From assembly GCF_028623165.1 (NCBI RefSeq), contig NZ_CP117768.1, positions 186,001 through 250,000 on the forward strand: DNA of 64,000 nucleotides, in the 5' to 3' direction. Under the pieces are notes generated by a model. It saw nothing but the letters and a program-made list of their open reading frames with translations, was not told where the DNA came from and made no database searches. Positions 1 through 8,400 of this stretch are shown here, in pieces. The first letter of the stretch is position 1; the number at the start of each line of letters is the position of its first letter. Source of the DNA: Nostoc sp. UHCC 0926. GTDB taxonomy: Bacteria; Cyanobacteriota; Cyanobacteriia; Cyanobacteriales; Nostocaceae. The position numbers and the translations under genes are program-made.

Positions 1-37
1 GCAAATACACCAGCCCTAGTTTAGGTAAGTAGGGGAG

Positions 38-74
38 GCAGTTATCAGCGGTGGAAGCCGCCGCTGATAACTGC
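38..74. repeat. Perfect 14-bp inverted repeat (hairpin)
   Basis: Two 14-base arms (38-51 and 61-74) are exact reverse complements around a 9-base loop. No T-run follows on either strand, so it is more likely an intergenic palindromic element than a factor-independent terminator. The gene it may belong to lies left of the window. Confidence 0.6.
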
Positions 75-94
75 TATTGTGATTAGACGGAACC

Positions 95-165
95 TCGTAA
101 CGTACCATCCATCATCTTGATCTGTCGCGGTGCCGTACTCTCCGTGCTAACACACCCTACGATTA
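95..165. repeat. MITE-like element, copy 1 (inverted)
   Basis: Read on the minus strand this stretch begins with CGTAGGGTGTGTTAGCACGG and closely resembles the elements at 2073-2147 and 7313-7392, which carry the same TAGGGTG(T/C)GTTA terminal motif. Intergenic, with no reading frame. The family looks like a short non-autonomous element. Confidence 0.45.
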
Positions 166-259
166 ATGGATATTTTTTTAATTGAAGTTTATTAACAGCG
201 ATCGCACGGGATTAGATTAGCACCAATTATTATTTTATTTATCAATAATTAAAAAATAT

Positions 260-287
260 AGCGCCAGCCTGTTATTAGGCTGACGCT
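260..287 (+). terminator. Probable terminator or bidirectional hairpin
   Basis: An 11-base arm (260-270) pairs with 277-287 with one mismatch around a 6-base loop, and is followed on the plus strand by a T-rich stretch (GGTTTCTTGATTT). It could end an upstream gene lying outside the window. Nothing else gene-like is visible in bases 1-483. Confidence 0.45.
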
Positions 288-483
288 GGTTTCTTGATTT
301 AATTTAAAGTTAAAAATACTTAAATGAATTTACTAAATTTTCCTGGTTCATTGTCCGCAATCTTATTTAAAATCAGGCGATGTCTACGACGGCCGTAGTT
401 ATTGAAAATTAGGTATTAGGAAAACTATTCTCTAGTGCCCCGTCTCCAGTTCCTAGCCCCCAATCCCTAATTGCTAATAGAAA

Positions 484-1116
484 ATGCTTAATCAAATTTG
501 GTTATCACAGTTACAAAAACATCAAGCGATCGCAGTCATCCGCGCCCCTAAAATCGAAGTGGGACAGCAAATGGCAATGGCTGTAGCATCTGGGGGAATA
601 CAGTTGATTGAGATTACCTGGAATAGCTACCGCGCTGGGGAATTAATCAGTCAACTACGCTTAGAATTACCAGATTGTACTATTGGCACTGGTACGCTAT
701 TCAATGTGCAACAGCTACAAGAAGCGATCGCATCGGGGGCGCAATTCCTCTTTACACCCCATGTTGACCCCGCAATGATTCAAGCAGCACAAGAAAAAAA
801 TGTACCCATTATCCCAGGAGCGCTAACTCCAACAGAAATTGTTACCGCCTGGAGTCAGGGCGCTAGTTGTGTAAAAGTGTTTCCCGTGCAAGCAGTGGGA
901 GGGGCTGATTATATCAAAAGTTTGCAAGGACCACTCGGTCAGATTCCCTTAATTCCTACTGGCGGCGTCACTCTGGAAAATGCCAAAGAATTTTTACAAG
1001 CCGGAGCGATCGCTGTAGGTTTGAGCAGTGAATTATTTCCCAAAAAGCTTGTCACAGAAGGAAATTGGGAGGCGATCGCATCTGGGGCAAGAAAGCTGAT
1101 GCGACAGTTAGGTTAA
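484..1116 (+). CDS. eda: KDPG/KHG aldolase family protein
   Basis: 210 residues, the normal length for the single-domain class I 2-keto-3-deoxy-6-phosphogluconate / 4-hydroxy-2-oxoglutarate aldolase family, which cleaves KDPG to pyruvate and glyceraldehyde-3-phosphate through a lysine Schiff base. Visible landmarks are E43 in LIEITW, the GTGTL loop at 69-73, and the Schiff-base K131 in CVKVFP. The phosphate-binding end PTGGV is at 158-162. Cytosolic, no signal peptide. It stands alone on its strand, with no Entner-Doudoroff partner (edd) beside it. Whether it prefers KDPG or KHG cannot be told from sequence. ATG start with no strong Shine-Dalgarno. Confidence 0.88.
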   Translation: MLNQIWLSQLQKHQAIAVIRAPKIEVGQQMAMAVASGGIQLIEITWNSYRAGELISQLRLELPDCTIGTGTLFNVQQLQEAIASGAQFLFTPHVDPAMIQAAQEKNVPIIPGALTPTEIVTAWSQGASCVKVFPVQAVGGADYIKSLQGPLGQIPLIPTGGVTLENAKEFLQAGAIAVGLSSELFPKKLVTEGNWEAIASGARKLMRQLG

Positions 1117-1214
1117 CTTAGAATCAAATCATCAAAAGTTCACGTCTATTAAAGTAATAGATAGGGAAATAAAGGTGAAAGCTGATAAGTTTCTCAAGAC
1201 TTCATGATTAGAGT

Positions 1215-1745
1215 GTGAGTGTATCTAAAATGAAAAAACTGATTTATCCTGACTGGGTGCGTTGCTTACAAATACTCCTCACTGGTACAGCACTGTCCTT
1301 AAGTGTTTTTACTACTACTGGAACGAGTGAAGTTTGGGCGAATTCCAAAAATCAAGTGATTGCACAAACAATCCAGACATTACAACAATCGGATCAGCGC
1401 TGGATTCAAATTAATCTTTCAAAGCAACGATTAATAGCTTGGCAAGGTGACAGAGTTGTTTATGGAAGTGCTATTTCCTCTGGCAAAAAAGCTACTCCTA
1501 CTCTTGTTGGTACTTTTAAAATTCAATCCAAGTTCAAAACTACACAGATGCAGGGAGAAAACTACAATGTTCCTAACGTTCCTTATGCGATGTTTTACCA
1601 AGGTAGTTACGCTATTCACGGAGCTTATTGGCATAAAAGTTTTGGTACTCCAGTGAGCCACGGCTGTGTGAATCTTGCACCTAAACATGCAAAATGGCTA
1701 TTCGAGTGGGCATCAATAGGAACACCAGTAGTCATCCAGAAATAG
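1215..1745 (+). CDS. L,D-transpeptidase (YkuD domain), copy 1
   Basis: 176 residues from a GTG; an in-frame ATG at 1230 is an equally good start. A hydrophobic N-terminal segment (about residues 17-40) looks like a signal peptide, so the protein probably acts in the periplasm or cell wall. The YkuD catalytic signature HGAYWH...SHGCVNL lies at about residues 133-154 with nucleophile C151. The family cross-links peptidoglycan 3-3 bonds or attaches proteins to the wall. It is closely paralogous to the gene at 2469-3011, 0.7 kb downstream in the same orientation, so the two come from a local duplication. The LysM or PG-binding domain found in some members is absent. Confidence 0.88.
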   Translation: MSVSKMKKLIYPDWVRCLQILLTGTALSLSVFTTTGTSEVWANSKNQVIAQTIQTLQQSDQRWIQINLSKQRLIAWQGDRVVYGSAISSGKKATPTLVGTFKIQSKFKTTQMQGENYNVPNVPYAMFYQGSYAIHGAYWHKSFGTPVSHGCVNLAPKHAKWLFEWASIGTPVVIQK

Positions 1746-2072
1746 TAGGTGAAGCAGCCAAAAGGCAATTTAGAGAAAATCATTAATAACAACAAATCAA
1801 GACAATTAAGTGATTCCCAGCAATATTTGATGCTGGGAATCTTCGGAGTCGGAATCACTAAATTTGAAATAAAATATAGAAGAGGGCATTCAACGATTTG
1901 CCCAAAGAAATAAGCGTAAATCCTGACAATTCCTGGGTGAAATTACAAATGCAAATATGAATTCGGGGAAAATTTGCATTTAGGCATATTAAATGACAGA
2001 TTTTTTGTAAAGGTTGTCCTTTGTAATTAGTCATTAGGAATGCGGATTAAACAAAATGCAAAACTTCTGTTT

Positions 2073-2147
2073 CGTAGGGTGCGTTATGCCCTTGGTTAAC
2101 GTATCATCCCAATATTTTCGGTGCGTTACCGAAGCCGTAACACTACG
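2073..2147. repeat. MITE-like element, copy 2
   Basis: Starts CGTAGGGTGCGTTA and ends TAACACTACG, giving imperfect terminal inverted repeats, with an internal copy of GGTGCGTTACCGAAGCCG. It is related to the elements at 95-165 and 7313-7392. No reading frame. Confidence 0.45.
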
Positions 2148-2202
2148 AAAGTTGCTCTATGCTCTTTATTTACAGCAGAATTCAAGTATTTGAACCACAT
2201 CT

Positions 2203-2265
2203 GTCGTAGGGGCGCAAGGCCTTGCGCCCCTACCGCGTGGTCTATTTACCTGAAAATAGCTGTAA
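2203..2265. repeat. 63-bp palindromic repeat, copy A
   Basis: Contains a perfect 28-base palindrome (2206-2233, centre AAGGCCTT) plus a 35-base unique arm. An exact inverted copy of all 63 bases is at 5532-5594. No mismatches were found when the two were compared base by base. Confidence 0.85.
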
Positions 2266-2468
2266 TCCGTGTTCCTTAGTGAATAACAAAGCACAAATGA
2301 CAAATGTGCAAATTGGACGCAGATTAGCTTAGGACTTGTCTTGAGAAGCATTAGCGGATGAATTGCGTAAATCCTCTACAGGAAGCTAGAAGTCGCTCTG
2401 GAAATTTGTAGTTTTCCAGAAAACTACTTCACTTCATGATTTTTGCGTAGTTTAGAAGATGAAGCATA

Positions 2469-3011
2469 ATGCAAACCTGGATTCGCAGTGGTGGGATTCG
2501 TTCTTCAGGAACTTTTTGTACAGGCGTGGCGCTGATGATGGTGACTTTATTCTCTTGGTCATCACCGTTAACAGGTACACCCAACTCGACTACAGCAACA
2601 GCCACGTCAGTTGATGAAAACGGCATCACTGTATTTAATAATATCAGGCAAACATCCCAACCTCGCTGGATTGAAATTGACCTGTCAGAGCAACGCTTAC
2701 GTGCATGGAAAGGTAATAAACTTGTTTATTCATACCGCATTTCTGGAGGTAAGCGATCGACCCCCACACCCATAGGTAGATTTCGGATTAATTCTAAGTA
2801 TCGTACTCATCGAATGCGAGGCAATGGCTACAACATTCCTGACGTTCCTTACACAATGTATTTCTACAGAGGCTATGCCATTCATGGTGCTTACTGGCAT
2901 AACCGTTTTGGGACTCCAGTCAGCCACGGTTGCGTGAATTTACCTGTTAAGCAAGCTCGCAATATTTACAACTGGACTACTTACGGTACGTTAGTGGTGG
3001 TGCATAAATGA
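2469..3011 (+). CDS. L,D-transpeptidase (YkuD domain), copy 2
   Basis: 180 residues with an N-terminal hydrophobic segment (about 16-35) suggesting export. The catalytic region [20 protein letters not shown] places the nucleophile at C155, 25 residues from the C terminus exactly as in the copy at 1215-1745. The WIxIxLSxQRLxAWxGxxxVY stretch at the domain start is also shared. Predicted role is peptidoglycan 3-3 cross-linking or a related acyl transfer in the envelope. The N-terminal signal regions of the two paralogues are unrelated, so selection has kept the catalytic domain while the leader diverged. ATG start; no co-directional partner follows. Confidence 0.88.
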   Translation: MQTWIRSGGIRSSGTFCTGVALMMVTLFSWSSPLTGTPNSTTATATSVDENGITVFNNIRQTSQPRWIEIDLSEQRLRAWKGNKLVYSYRISGGKRSTPTPIGRFRINSKYRTHRMRGNGYNIPDVPYTMYFYRGYAIHGAYWHNRFGTPVSHGCVNLPVKQARNIYNWTTYGTLVVVHK

Positions 3012-3068
3012 CGATGAATTGACCATTGCGGCAATTCTTAACTGGATGTATGGACAGGTGCGTTTACG

Positions 3069-3090
3069 GAGACGCGAAATTTCGCGTCTC
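3069..3090. terminator. 22-bp perfect palindrome downstream of L,D-transpeptidase
   Basis: The self-complementary stretch GAGACGCGAAATTTCGCGTC continues to TC at 3090. It lies 58 bases after the stop of the preceding gene. Its GAGACGC core is the same as in the interspersed palindromic repeats of this genome, so it may be a repeat that also acts as a transcript end. No T-tract follows. Confidence 0.4.
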
Positions 3091-3135
3091 TACACACTGT
3101 ATTGCACCTTACACTACTGCTAGACTAAAATGCGC

Positions 3136-3408
3136 TCAGTACAAGTCAGTGACCATCGTAGACATCGCCTTAAGATAAATTATTTGGTCACTGTAAACCA
3201 AATCAACTACCAGACGATATTTGTTGCCTTTGATATTAAAAACAGTGAAATTTCCAACAGCTTCTGCTTCAGGATAAACTGCTTGCACTTGGGCAAGATT
3301 ATTCTATACACTTTTATTAGCAGCTTTGTATCAGTTGTTAAGCGCATCACAGGAGTCAGCATACTTTTGACAAAATTCGCGCAGCTTTTTACGACTGATG
3401 ATGTGCAT
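3136..3408 (-). pseudogene. HigB-family toxin remnant with two stops
   Basis: Reading the minus strand from an ATG at 3408 gives a frame that resembles type II HigB-family mRNA-interferase toxins: MHIISRKKLREFCQKYADSC, then YPEAEAVGNFTVFNIKGNKY, then RLVVDLVYSDQIIYLK. Two stop codons interrupt it at codons 26 (TGA) and 35 (TAG), both where I recall tryptophans in the family, so each could be a single-base change. The C terminus is replaced after IIYLK by repeat DNA (GGTCACTGACTTGTACTGAG) that also occurs near 26567. No HigA antitoxin gene remains downstream, where the L,D-transpeptidase begins. A decayed toxin-antitoxin locus. Confidence 0.7.
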
Positions 3409-3413
3409 TATAT

Positions 3414-5012
3414 CTAGCTCAATTGTGCCACGAGTTGATTTTCCAAAAGCGTATCATTGGTTAACAAGTCTTCAACGGTGATTCGCAAAAAGCCTTGCTC
3501 ATCAACTTGAAAGAAAATTTTGATCCGATCGCTTCCAGGATATCCAGCTGGTGTCAGTTGGGCAATTGTTCTGGCGCCTTCTTGATCGTTGAGGGATTTG
3601 ACGCTGGTTTCACTATTGTCCAGACGGCGAGTAATTAGGCGATCGCCATCAAAATAAACTTCGGTATTGCCTGTATCTGCTCCCAATTCTCCCATAATTA
3701 ATTCAATACTAGGCTGATTTTCCACAGAAGCGCCTAAGACTAATTCTACTGGCTGATTCATCGGGTATGCTTGTCCAGCTTTAATCAGAGAATGCCATTT
3801 GTGACGCTGGTTGCGGCGATCCCAGTAGCGGATACCATAACTATGATACAGGAAGTCTTTGATTTGTATCCCTTGAGTTAGCTGTAATGCACCTTGAGCG
3901 ATCGCTTCAAAGGGACGTTCGCAACGGATTTTTTCTGGCTCAAAATACTGTTTTATCCATGTCTGCACAGCTGGTAATTGCACTGTCCCACCAACTAACA
4001 AAACTGCATTAATATCTGGAAGTTCTATCCCTTGGCGTCTTGCTTGCTGCAACAGTGTCGTCATTGAATCATCCAGTAACTCAAAAAATGCATGTTCTTT
4101 GAGGATATTTTCAAAAGTGTCGCGGTTTAGTTCCAGTTCATAGCTTTCAAATGTCTCATCGTCAAAATAAACTTCACTAGCTTGGTTTTGGGTTGATAGC
4201 TGAATTTTCACCCGTTCTGCCAAGCGTGTTGTCAAGGGACTTATCGTCAGTTCTTGAGTTTTGGCAAAGTAATCTACCAACCAATTATCAATATCAGTAC
4301 CACCCAAATTTTGCCCAGCTTTCGCCAAGACACGGGCAGTTTTAACTTTTTGTTTTGAATCTTCAGCCAGGGACTTATTACCCCACTTGAGGATAAATCC
4401 CAGCGGCTTTGTGGTTGCTTGCACGCCTTGATCTAACCGGACAAGGGATAAATCCAAAGTACCGCCACCAAAGTCAATCACCAAGAGAATTTCTTGATCT
4501 GCCAAACCATAACCCAAGGCTGCGGCTGTGGGTTCATCCAGCATTCGCACCTGTTCGACGGGAAGGGCTTGACAAACTTTTCCCAACCAATGACGATAAG
4601 CTTCAAAACTGTCTACAGGTACCGTTAACACTAAAGAATCTAACCCTCCTTCCAGGGGCGCTAGTTGTTCAATCACCTTGGTGAGGAACCATTGCCCTAC
4701 TTGTTCAAAGGTGACAATTTGCCCATCTAATTCGGGTAAGAAACCTTGGATATCTGCACCGATACCCCGCTTAAAGCTGCGGAAAAATCGCGTTTCGCCC
4801 TTGAGGTCAAGACCGCGATCGCGTACTTGTTGCCCGACTAATACTTTATTTTGGGTTGCATCTTCTACATAAACCAAGCTGGGAATCAGTGGCGGATTGA
4901 GACTTTGTTTAATTGATAAACCTGGTAAATTCAGGGTTTCTGGCTGCTGGGTTACGGGGTTCCAACGAGCAATGACTGTGTTGCTAGTACCAAAATCGAT
5001 TGCGATCGCCAT
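3414..5012 (-). CDS. Hsp70 family protein (DnaK-like ATPase)
   Basis: 532 residues. The Hsp70 nucleotide-binding domain is complete: phosphate-1 loop IDFGTSNT at about 5-12, phosphate-2 loop VIDFGGGTLDLS at about 178-190, and adenosine motif LLVGGTVQLP at about 341-350. The C-terminal part is shorter than the substrate-binding domain of true DnaK and lacks the long lid, so this is one of the divergent Hsp70-like proteins common in cyanobacteria rather than the housekeeping chaperone (that one is at 55627-57585). Cytosolic. Monocistronic by spacing. ATG start with HIP1 sites close to it. Client unknown. Confidence 0.85.
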   Translation of the reverse strand: MAIAIDFGTSNTVIARWNPVTQQPETLNLPGLSIKQSLNPPLIPSLVYVEDATQNKVLVGQQVRDRGLDLKGETRFFRSFKRGIGADIQGFLPELDGQIVTFEQVGQWFLTKVIEQLAPLEGGLDSLVLTVPVDSFEAYRHWLGKVCQALPVEQVRMLDEPTAAALGYGLADQEILLVIDFGGGTLDLSLVRLDQGVQATTKPLGFILKWGNKSLAEDSKQKVKTARVLAKAGQNLGGTDIDNWLVDYFAKTQELTISPLTTRLAERVKIQLSTQNQASEVYFDDETFESYELELNRDTFENILKEHAFFELLDDSMTTLLQQARRQGIELPDINAVLLVGGTVQLPAVQTWIKQYFEPEKIRCERPFEAIAQGALQLTQGIQIKDFLYHSYGIRYWDRRNQRHKWHSLIKAGQAYPMNQPVELVLGASVENQPSIELIMGELGADTGNTEVYFDGDRLITRRLDNSETSVKSLNDQEGARTIAQLTPAGYPGSDRIKIFFQVDEQGFLRITVEDLLTNDTLLENQLVAQLS

Positions 5013-5254
5013 ATTTTATATTTATTCTCTCGTGGGAAGACGCCAAAGTTACTTTATTTTTGATTATTCTCTATAACCCACCAAGAATGCAAATGCGCCC
5101 AGAGGCGTACTCCTGCGATCAGCAAGCTACGCAAAGCATCTAGTAGAGAAGCGCGGTTTGTCCTTAGAGGTTGTTTGATAAAGTATTTTTGGTAATACCA
5201 ATTCTCCCTAAACTTGCACTTAATGATTATTCCTTCTTCCTTGGCGTATTTGGC

Positions 5255-5390
5255 GTACTTGGTGAACCAGCGCTCTCCGGCGGGTTTCCCGCCGTAGGCG
5301 ACTGGTGTTAGCGCAGCGTTAGCGAGTCTTCTCCCAAAGGGAGACGCTTTAGCGCAACGAGCGTCACCCGAAGGGCGGTTCGTTTAATAA
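5255..5390. repeat. Interspersed palindromic repeat mosaic
   Basis: Nested palindromes such as GGCGGGTTTCCCGCC and CTCCCAAAGGGAG, joined by GTTAGCGCAGCGTTAGCGAG. Bases 5321-5367 reappear almost unchanged at 52072-52119 (one substitution and one extra base). Such mosaics are found at several other gaps in the window. Confidence 0.7.
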
Positions 5391-5531
5391 AAATTAAGTG
5401 CATCTTCATAGCGAATTGGTATAACATCAAAGCCTCGGAAATCTAACCCTCCTAGCCCCCAGGGCAAACGCATCTAAATTACTCTTGATCAGAACCAAGT
5501 TAAGAAGCAACGAAAAATCAGCATTTCTCGT

Positions 5532-5594
5532 TTACAGCTATTTTCAGGTAAATAGACCACGCGGTAGGGGCGCAAGGCCTTGCGCCCCTACGAC
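5532..5594. repeat. 63-bp palindromic repeat, copy B (inverted)
   Basis: Exact reverse complement of 2203-2265, including the 28-base palindrome at 5564-5591. Being in opposite orientation 3.3 kb apart, the two copies could recombine to invert the intervening L,D-transpeptidase / Hsp70 segment. Confidence 0.85.
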
Positions 5595-5760
5595 TGTAAT
5601 TTATTTTTCCAGGCTCAAAGCAATGTCTACGACAGGCTACGCCTAAAGCTTTGGGAATAAGCAGGGATTAATGATATTGTTTTCTAGCCTATTGAAAATA
5701 GAACATTCTTATTGACATAATGCGAGCGCCCTGCTCATTAAGCCCTACAAATAAGAACCT

Positions 5761-5790
5761 AACACTAACCCGGTACGCCGGGTTAGTGTT
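5761..5790 (-). terminator. Hairpin downstream of the small membrane-protein gene
   Basis: 13-base arms (5761-5773 and 5778-5790) pair perfectly around TACG. It sits 13 bases past the stop of the minus-strand gene ending at 5804, the position expected for a terminator, although the T-tract after it is weak. Confidence 0.55.
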
Positions 5791-5803
5791 AGGTAGTTGA
5801 TGC

Positions 5804-6043
5804 TCAATCTTCACGCCGTAACTGCCATGCTGCACCGCAAGCCGCCCCAGCCCCAGCTAATAATCCGGTACTCATTCCTTGAATAGTTTTTTGGATTGGA
5901 TCTTGGATTAAACAGTCACTTGTAACCTTACTGTCTTCCAAGCAGAGACTACTTTCAGCCCAACCGGCAGTACCTCCTAAAATTACACCAGTTATACTAC
6001 AGGAAATAACTAGCAGCAAAAGACGCTGGGTTTTTCTAACCAT
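5804..6043 (-). CDS. Small exported or membrane protein, unknown function
   Basis: 79 residues if begun at the ATG at 6043 (a TTG 15 bases upstream would add five residues). A strongly hydrophobic N-terminal stretch (LLLLVISCSITGVILGGTAG) is followed by AWAES-like residues that could be a signal-peptidase site. A second short hydrophobic Gly/Ala segment (GLLAGAGAACGAAWQL) precedes a charged end. Two cysteines sit in the middle (SLCLED, SDCLIQ) and could form a disulfide if exported. No family recognised. It has its own hairpin downstream, which supports a real transcription unit. Confidence 0.5.
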   Translation of the reverse strand: MVRKTQRLLLLVISCSITGVILGGTAGWAESSLCLEDSKVTSDCLIQDPIQKTIQGMSTGLLAGAGAACGAAWQLRRED

Positions 6044-6248
6044 AGATAGATGTGTCAAATATTAGAGATAGTGAGCGACTCTCAATTACTTTACACATTC
6101 TTGCTAGCAAATGTCAGCTGGTTTCAAGAGAACTGATCGCTATTCAAAACCTAGACAAGTCTTAAAAATCTGATTGGACATCCTAAAAGTTAATTTTGCC
6201 TGTAATTAAGGATACAAATTACACTGAGAAATCGTATAGATCATATTT

Positions 6249-7232
6249 TTACCTCTTTTGAGGCACTAATACAGGTAGTTGACGGACGCCTGCTACGAAT
6301 TTGGCGTGTTGTCCAACAGTCAAAACATTGAACTGACTGGATATAAGTTCCAAACTTTTGTTTACTACTGCTAGCTTTTTGTAGGTGGGAACACTCATTC
6401 CAGGGAAGAATGATAGTTCTGGCACATCCTCTTGACTTAAAAAGTCTGTAGGATGGAGTAGCAAAGAAGGCTGGACGCGTGTTATTTTACACAGCCACAG
6501 AGCAATTCGTAGGTAGAGTAACGCCACTTCCGAAGAAAATGTACTCAGATACATTATGTAACTGAAGTGAATTGGCACCTTAAAAATTGGCATTGTGGTA
6601 ACGGGAATCTCAGTGAGTTTATCCTTACCCATGTGCCACTGGTAAGGTTTTAGAGGCTGCAAACCGTCTTTGAAACCACCAAATAAAGCTTCCCGTTTCT
6701 TGCGTTCTTCCTTGCTCAGTTTACAAGTCATCAAATAATACGCTCGTGCTATGGGCCCCAAAAATGTGGGAAAAGTCGAAGCATCATATTCATATCCCCG
6801 TCGTGCTAAGACTCTCAATACCGCAGGAGAAAAACTGTATCCGGGCCCTCGGAAGCCAATAGGATGTTGATGAGTGACGCGCTTGATATGTTCTTCGGCC
6901 AAAGCCACCTCTTGTTCAATCTCATCCTCTGAATACAGATGTAGCCAAGGATCATGGTAAAATGAGTGATTGCCAATTTCGTGACCAGCGCTAGCGATCG
7001 CTTCTAATGCCTTGGTGTTCTTTTCCAGCGCTGCATCCTGACCCACAATGAATACTGTGATTGTCAAATCCCATTGCTGGAGAATATCTAAAAAACGAGG
7101 GACTGCAATATCTAAGTAAGAGGGGAAAGTCTCCCAACCCAAAGCGCCCTGATTTTTTAGATAAGACCAAATATTATCCAAGTCTAAAGAAAGACTGGCT
7201 ATTGGTTTGTTTCTTGGTCGCTTCGTTTTCAT
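6249..7232 (-). CDS. Polysaccharide deacetylase family protein
   Basis: 327 residues with a NodB-homology fold. The metal site is visible: paired aspartates in SLSLDLDNIW (about residues 14-22) and the HxxxH-type motif in GHEIGNHSFYHDPW (about 84-97). The FRGPGYSFSP segment near residue 148 is the substrate-groove motif. The family removes N- or O-acetyl groups from peptidoglycan, chitin-like or exopolysaccharides. No N-terminal signal peptide is seen, so either the substrate is cytosolic (for example a nucleotide-sugar or lipid-linked sugar) or the start is misplaced. Monocistronic; substrate not predictable. Confidence 0.8.
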   Translation of the reverse strand: MKTKRPRNKPIASLSLDLDNIWSYLKNQGALGWETFPSYLDIAVPRFLDILQQWDLTITVFIVGQDAALEKNTKALEAIASAGHEIGNHSFYHDPWLHLYSEDEIEQEVALAEEHIKRVTHQHPIGFRGPGYSFSPAVLRVLARRGYEYDASTFPTFLGPIARAYYLMTCKLSKEERKKREALFGGFKDGLQPLKPYQWHMGKDKLTEIPVTTMPIFKVPIHFSYIMYLSTFSSEVALLYLRIALWLCKITRVQPSLLLHPTDFLSQEDVPELSFFPGMSVPTYKKLAVVNKSLELISSQFNVLTVGQHAKFVAGVRQLPVLVPQKR

Positions 7233-7565
7233 TATGAGTTTAAGTATTTGGACGATTTTAAGCGTAAATTTAAGTAAGTCTGAGGAACACGGATTTAATC
7301 TTCAGCAACTTTAGTAGGGTGTGTTAGCACGGGGAGTCCGGCACCGAAAGTATTGAGATGGTGCGTTATGTATTAGACTAATGCACCCTACTAAACAGAA
7401 ATTTTGGATTTTGTTTAATCCAGATTCTTTAGCGATGTCTATGACAGGCTATTGGGCGGCGCACCAGCTACAGGACTTATAAATTAGGATCAGCATATTT
7501 TCTAGATTCTGATGTTCAATTTATATCATCACTTCCAATAAAAAGCGATTATACAAAAAATTTTC
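7233..7565. other. Intergenic region with MITE-like copy 3
   Basis: 330 bases between two minus-strand genes. It contains the MITE-like element at 7313-7392 and a fragment of the GCGATGTCTATGACAGGC repeat at about 7432-7450. No gene. Confidence 0.6.
7313..7392. repeat. MITE-like element, copy 3
   Basis: 80 bases bounded by AGTAGGGTGTGTTA and the near reverse complement TAATGCACCCTACT, giving terminal repeats that match at 12 of 14 positions. The interior shares AGCACGG.GAGT.CGGCACCG with copy 1 (95-165). Confidence 0.5.
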
Positions 7566-8242
7566 TCAACATCCTAAAATATTGATTTGCTGCCTCTGAG
7601 TCAAACACATTGCAATTCCCTTTTCGTAGTAAGCTGCCTCATTAATAAAAATCGGCCAAACGGTAGATGTCCCTTCATAAACAATTGTTTTATCATTAAA
7701 GGTAAAAAATATTGGATCTTTTGGATTCAAGGCTTGATAATCCTTGTCCTGAAGTTCTGGATGAATCATCCCAAAGATTGTACCATCCTGTTTTTTTGGA
7801 TAGTCCACAACTGATAAATGGTCATAAAGAATCAACGTTTCCTTAGTTGATGGAATTTGACCCTGATTAAACCTTTCTAAATAGTCGAGAATCGCATAAA
7901 CAAGTTCCTGTGTTTGTTGGAACAGCGTCGCTTTTAACATACCTTGGGCAATGGGGCCAACCTCGATCGCAAAGCCTAATTCGCACAAGGAATTTACAAA
8001 TGGGTTTTCTTCAACTGATTTGAAAGAGCAGCGATAAACCCTAACCAAAGGATTAATCTGGCTTAGATAAGCAGCCAATTTCAAGTTTAAGGGATGACTG
8101 TTTACCAAAATAATTGTCAGACCCATATTAGCTGTAGTGCTGTGCAAATCTAAAATGAAATCTGCTTTATCTACAGTTGATGCTAGTCTATTTTGGATTG
8201 ATTTAGCTTGCAATTCTTCATAACTGCTCAGAGTCGGATCTT
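7566..8242 (-). pseudogene. Aspartoacylase, C-terminal part (gene split by IS)
   Basis: The 3' part of an aspartoacylase/AstE-AspA family gene, a zinc hydrolase related to M14 carboxypeptidases. It starts inside DPTLSSYEEL and carries the third zinc ligand in DLHSTTANMG and the family C-terminal domain ending CLTQRQQINILGC. The 5' part is at 9646-9859, 1.4 kb away. Joining 9859-9646 directly to 8242-7566 gives 891 bases, an unbroken 296-codon frame that reads ...KQDL-Q-DPTLSSYE across the joint. The gene is therefore intact except for the insertion. If translated as is, this part would need an internal start (a GTG supplied by the element end, at 8249). Confidence 0.9.
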
Positions 8243-8400
8243 TTGACACTCCCCGCGCTGAAGCGACGGGGATTCTTGAATCTAAGACATAACTTGCTCT
8301 TGCAGGTTTGCACCAACAAGAGTAGAGGTTTCATCTCCGCAAGTGTTGCCTACGTCTAGCGCAGAGGTTCCGATATGCCCTACCGTACCCAATCCTCGAC
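8243..8400 (-). ncRNA. Predicted omega/right-end guide RNA of TnpB
   Basis: By analogy with ISDra2-type elements, the transcript covering the 3' end of tnpB and the right-end hairpin forms the TnpB scaffold, and the guide is read from flanking DNA immediately after the element (here AAGATCCGACTCTGAGCAGT of the split aspartoacylase). The stem CCCCG...CGGGG is visible. The 5' limit of the RNA is a guess. Confidence 0.4.

Larger units (their letters stand above)
1746..2468. other. Intergenic region between L,D-transpeptidases
   Basis: 720 bases with no convincing gene. It contains a MITE-like copy (2073-2147) and a 63-base repeat with a strong palindrome (2203-2265). Short reading frames here lack family resemblance or ribosome-binding sites. 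The TTCCCAGC / GCTGGGAA pair at about 1814-1840 can form a small hairpin soon after the upstream gene. Confidence 0.6.
5013..5803. other. Repeat-rich intergenic region
   Basis: About 790 bases without a supported gene. It holds interspersed palindromic repeats at roughly 5100-5160 and 5255-5390, copy B of the 63-bp repeat (5532-5594), and another repeat piece (CAATGTCTACGACAGGCTAC) near 5621. These elements explain most of the stretch. Confidence 0.7.

Noticed and set aside
3130..3417. 95-codon plus-strand protein
   Set aside because: The minus strand of the same stretch reads as a decayed HigB-like toxin, which explains the sequence better.
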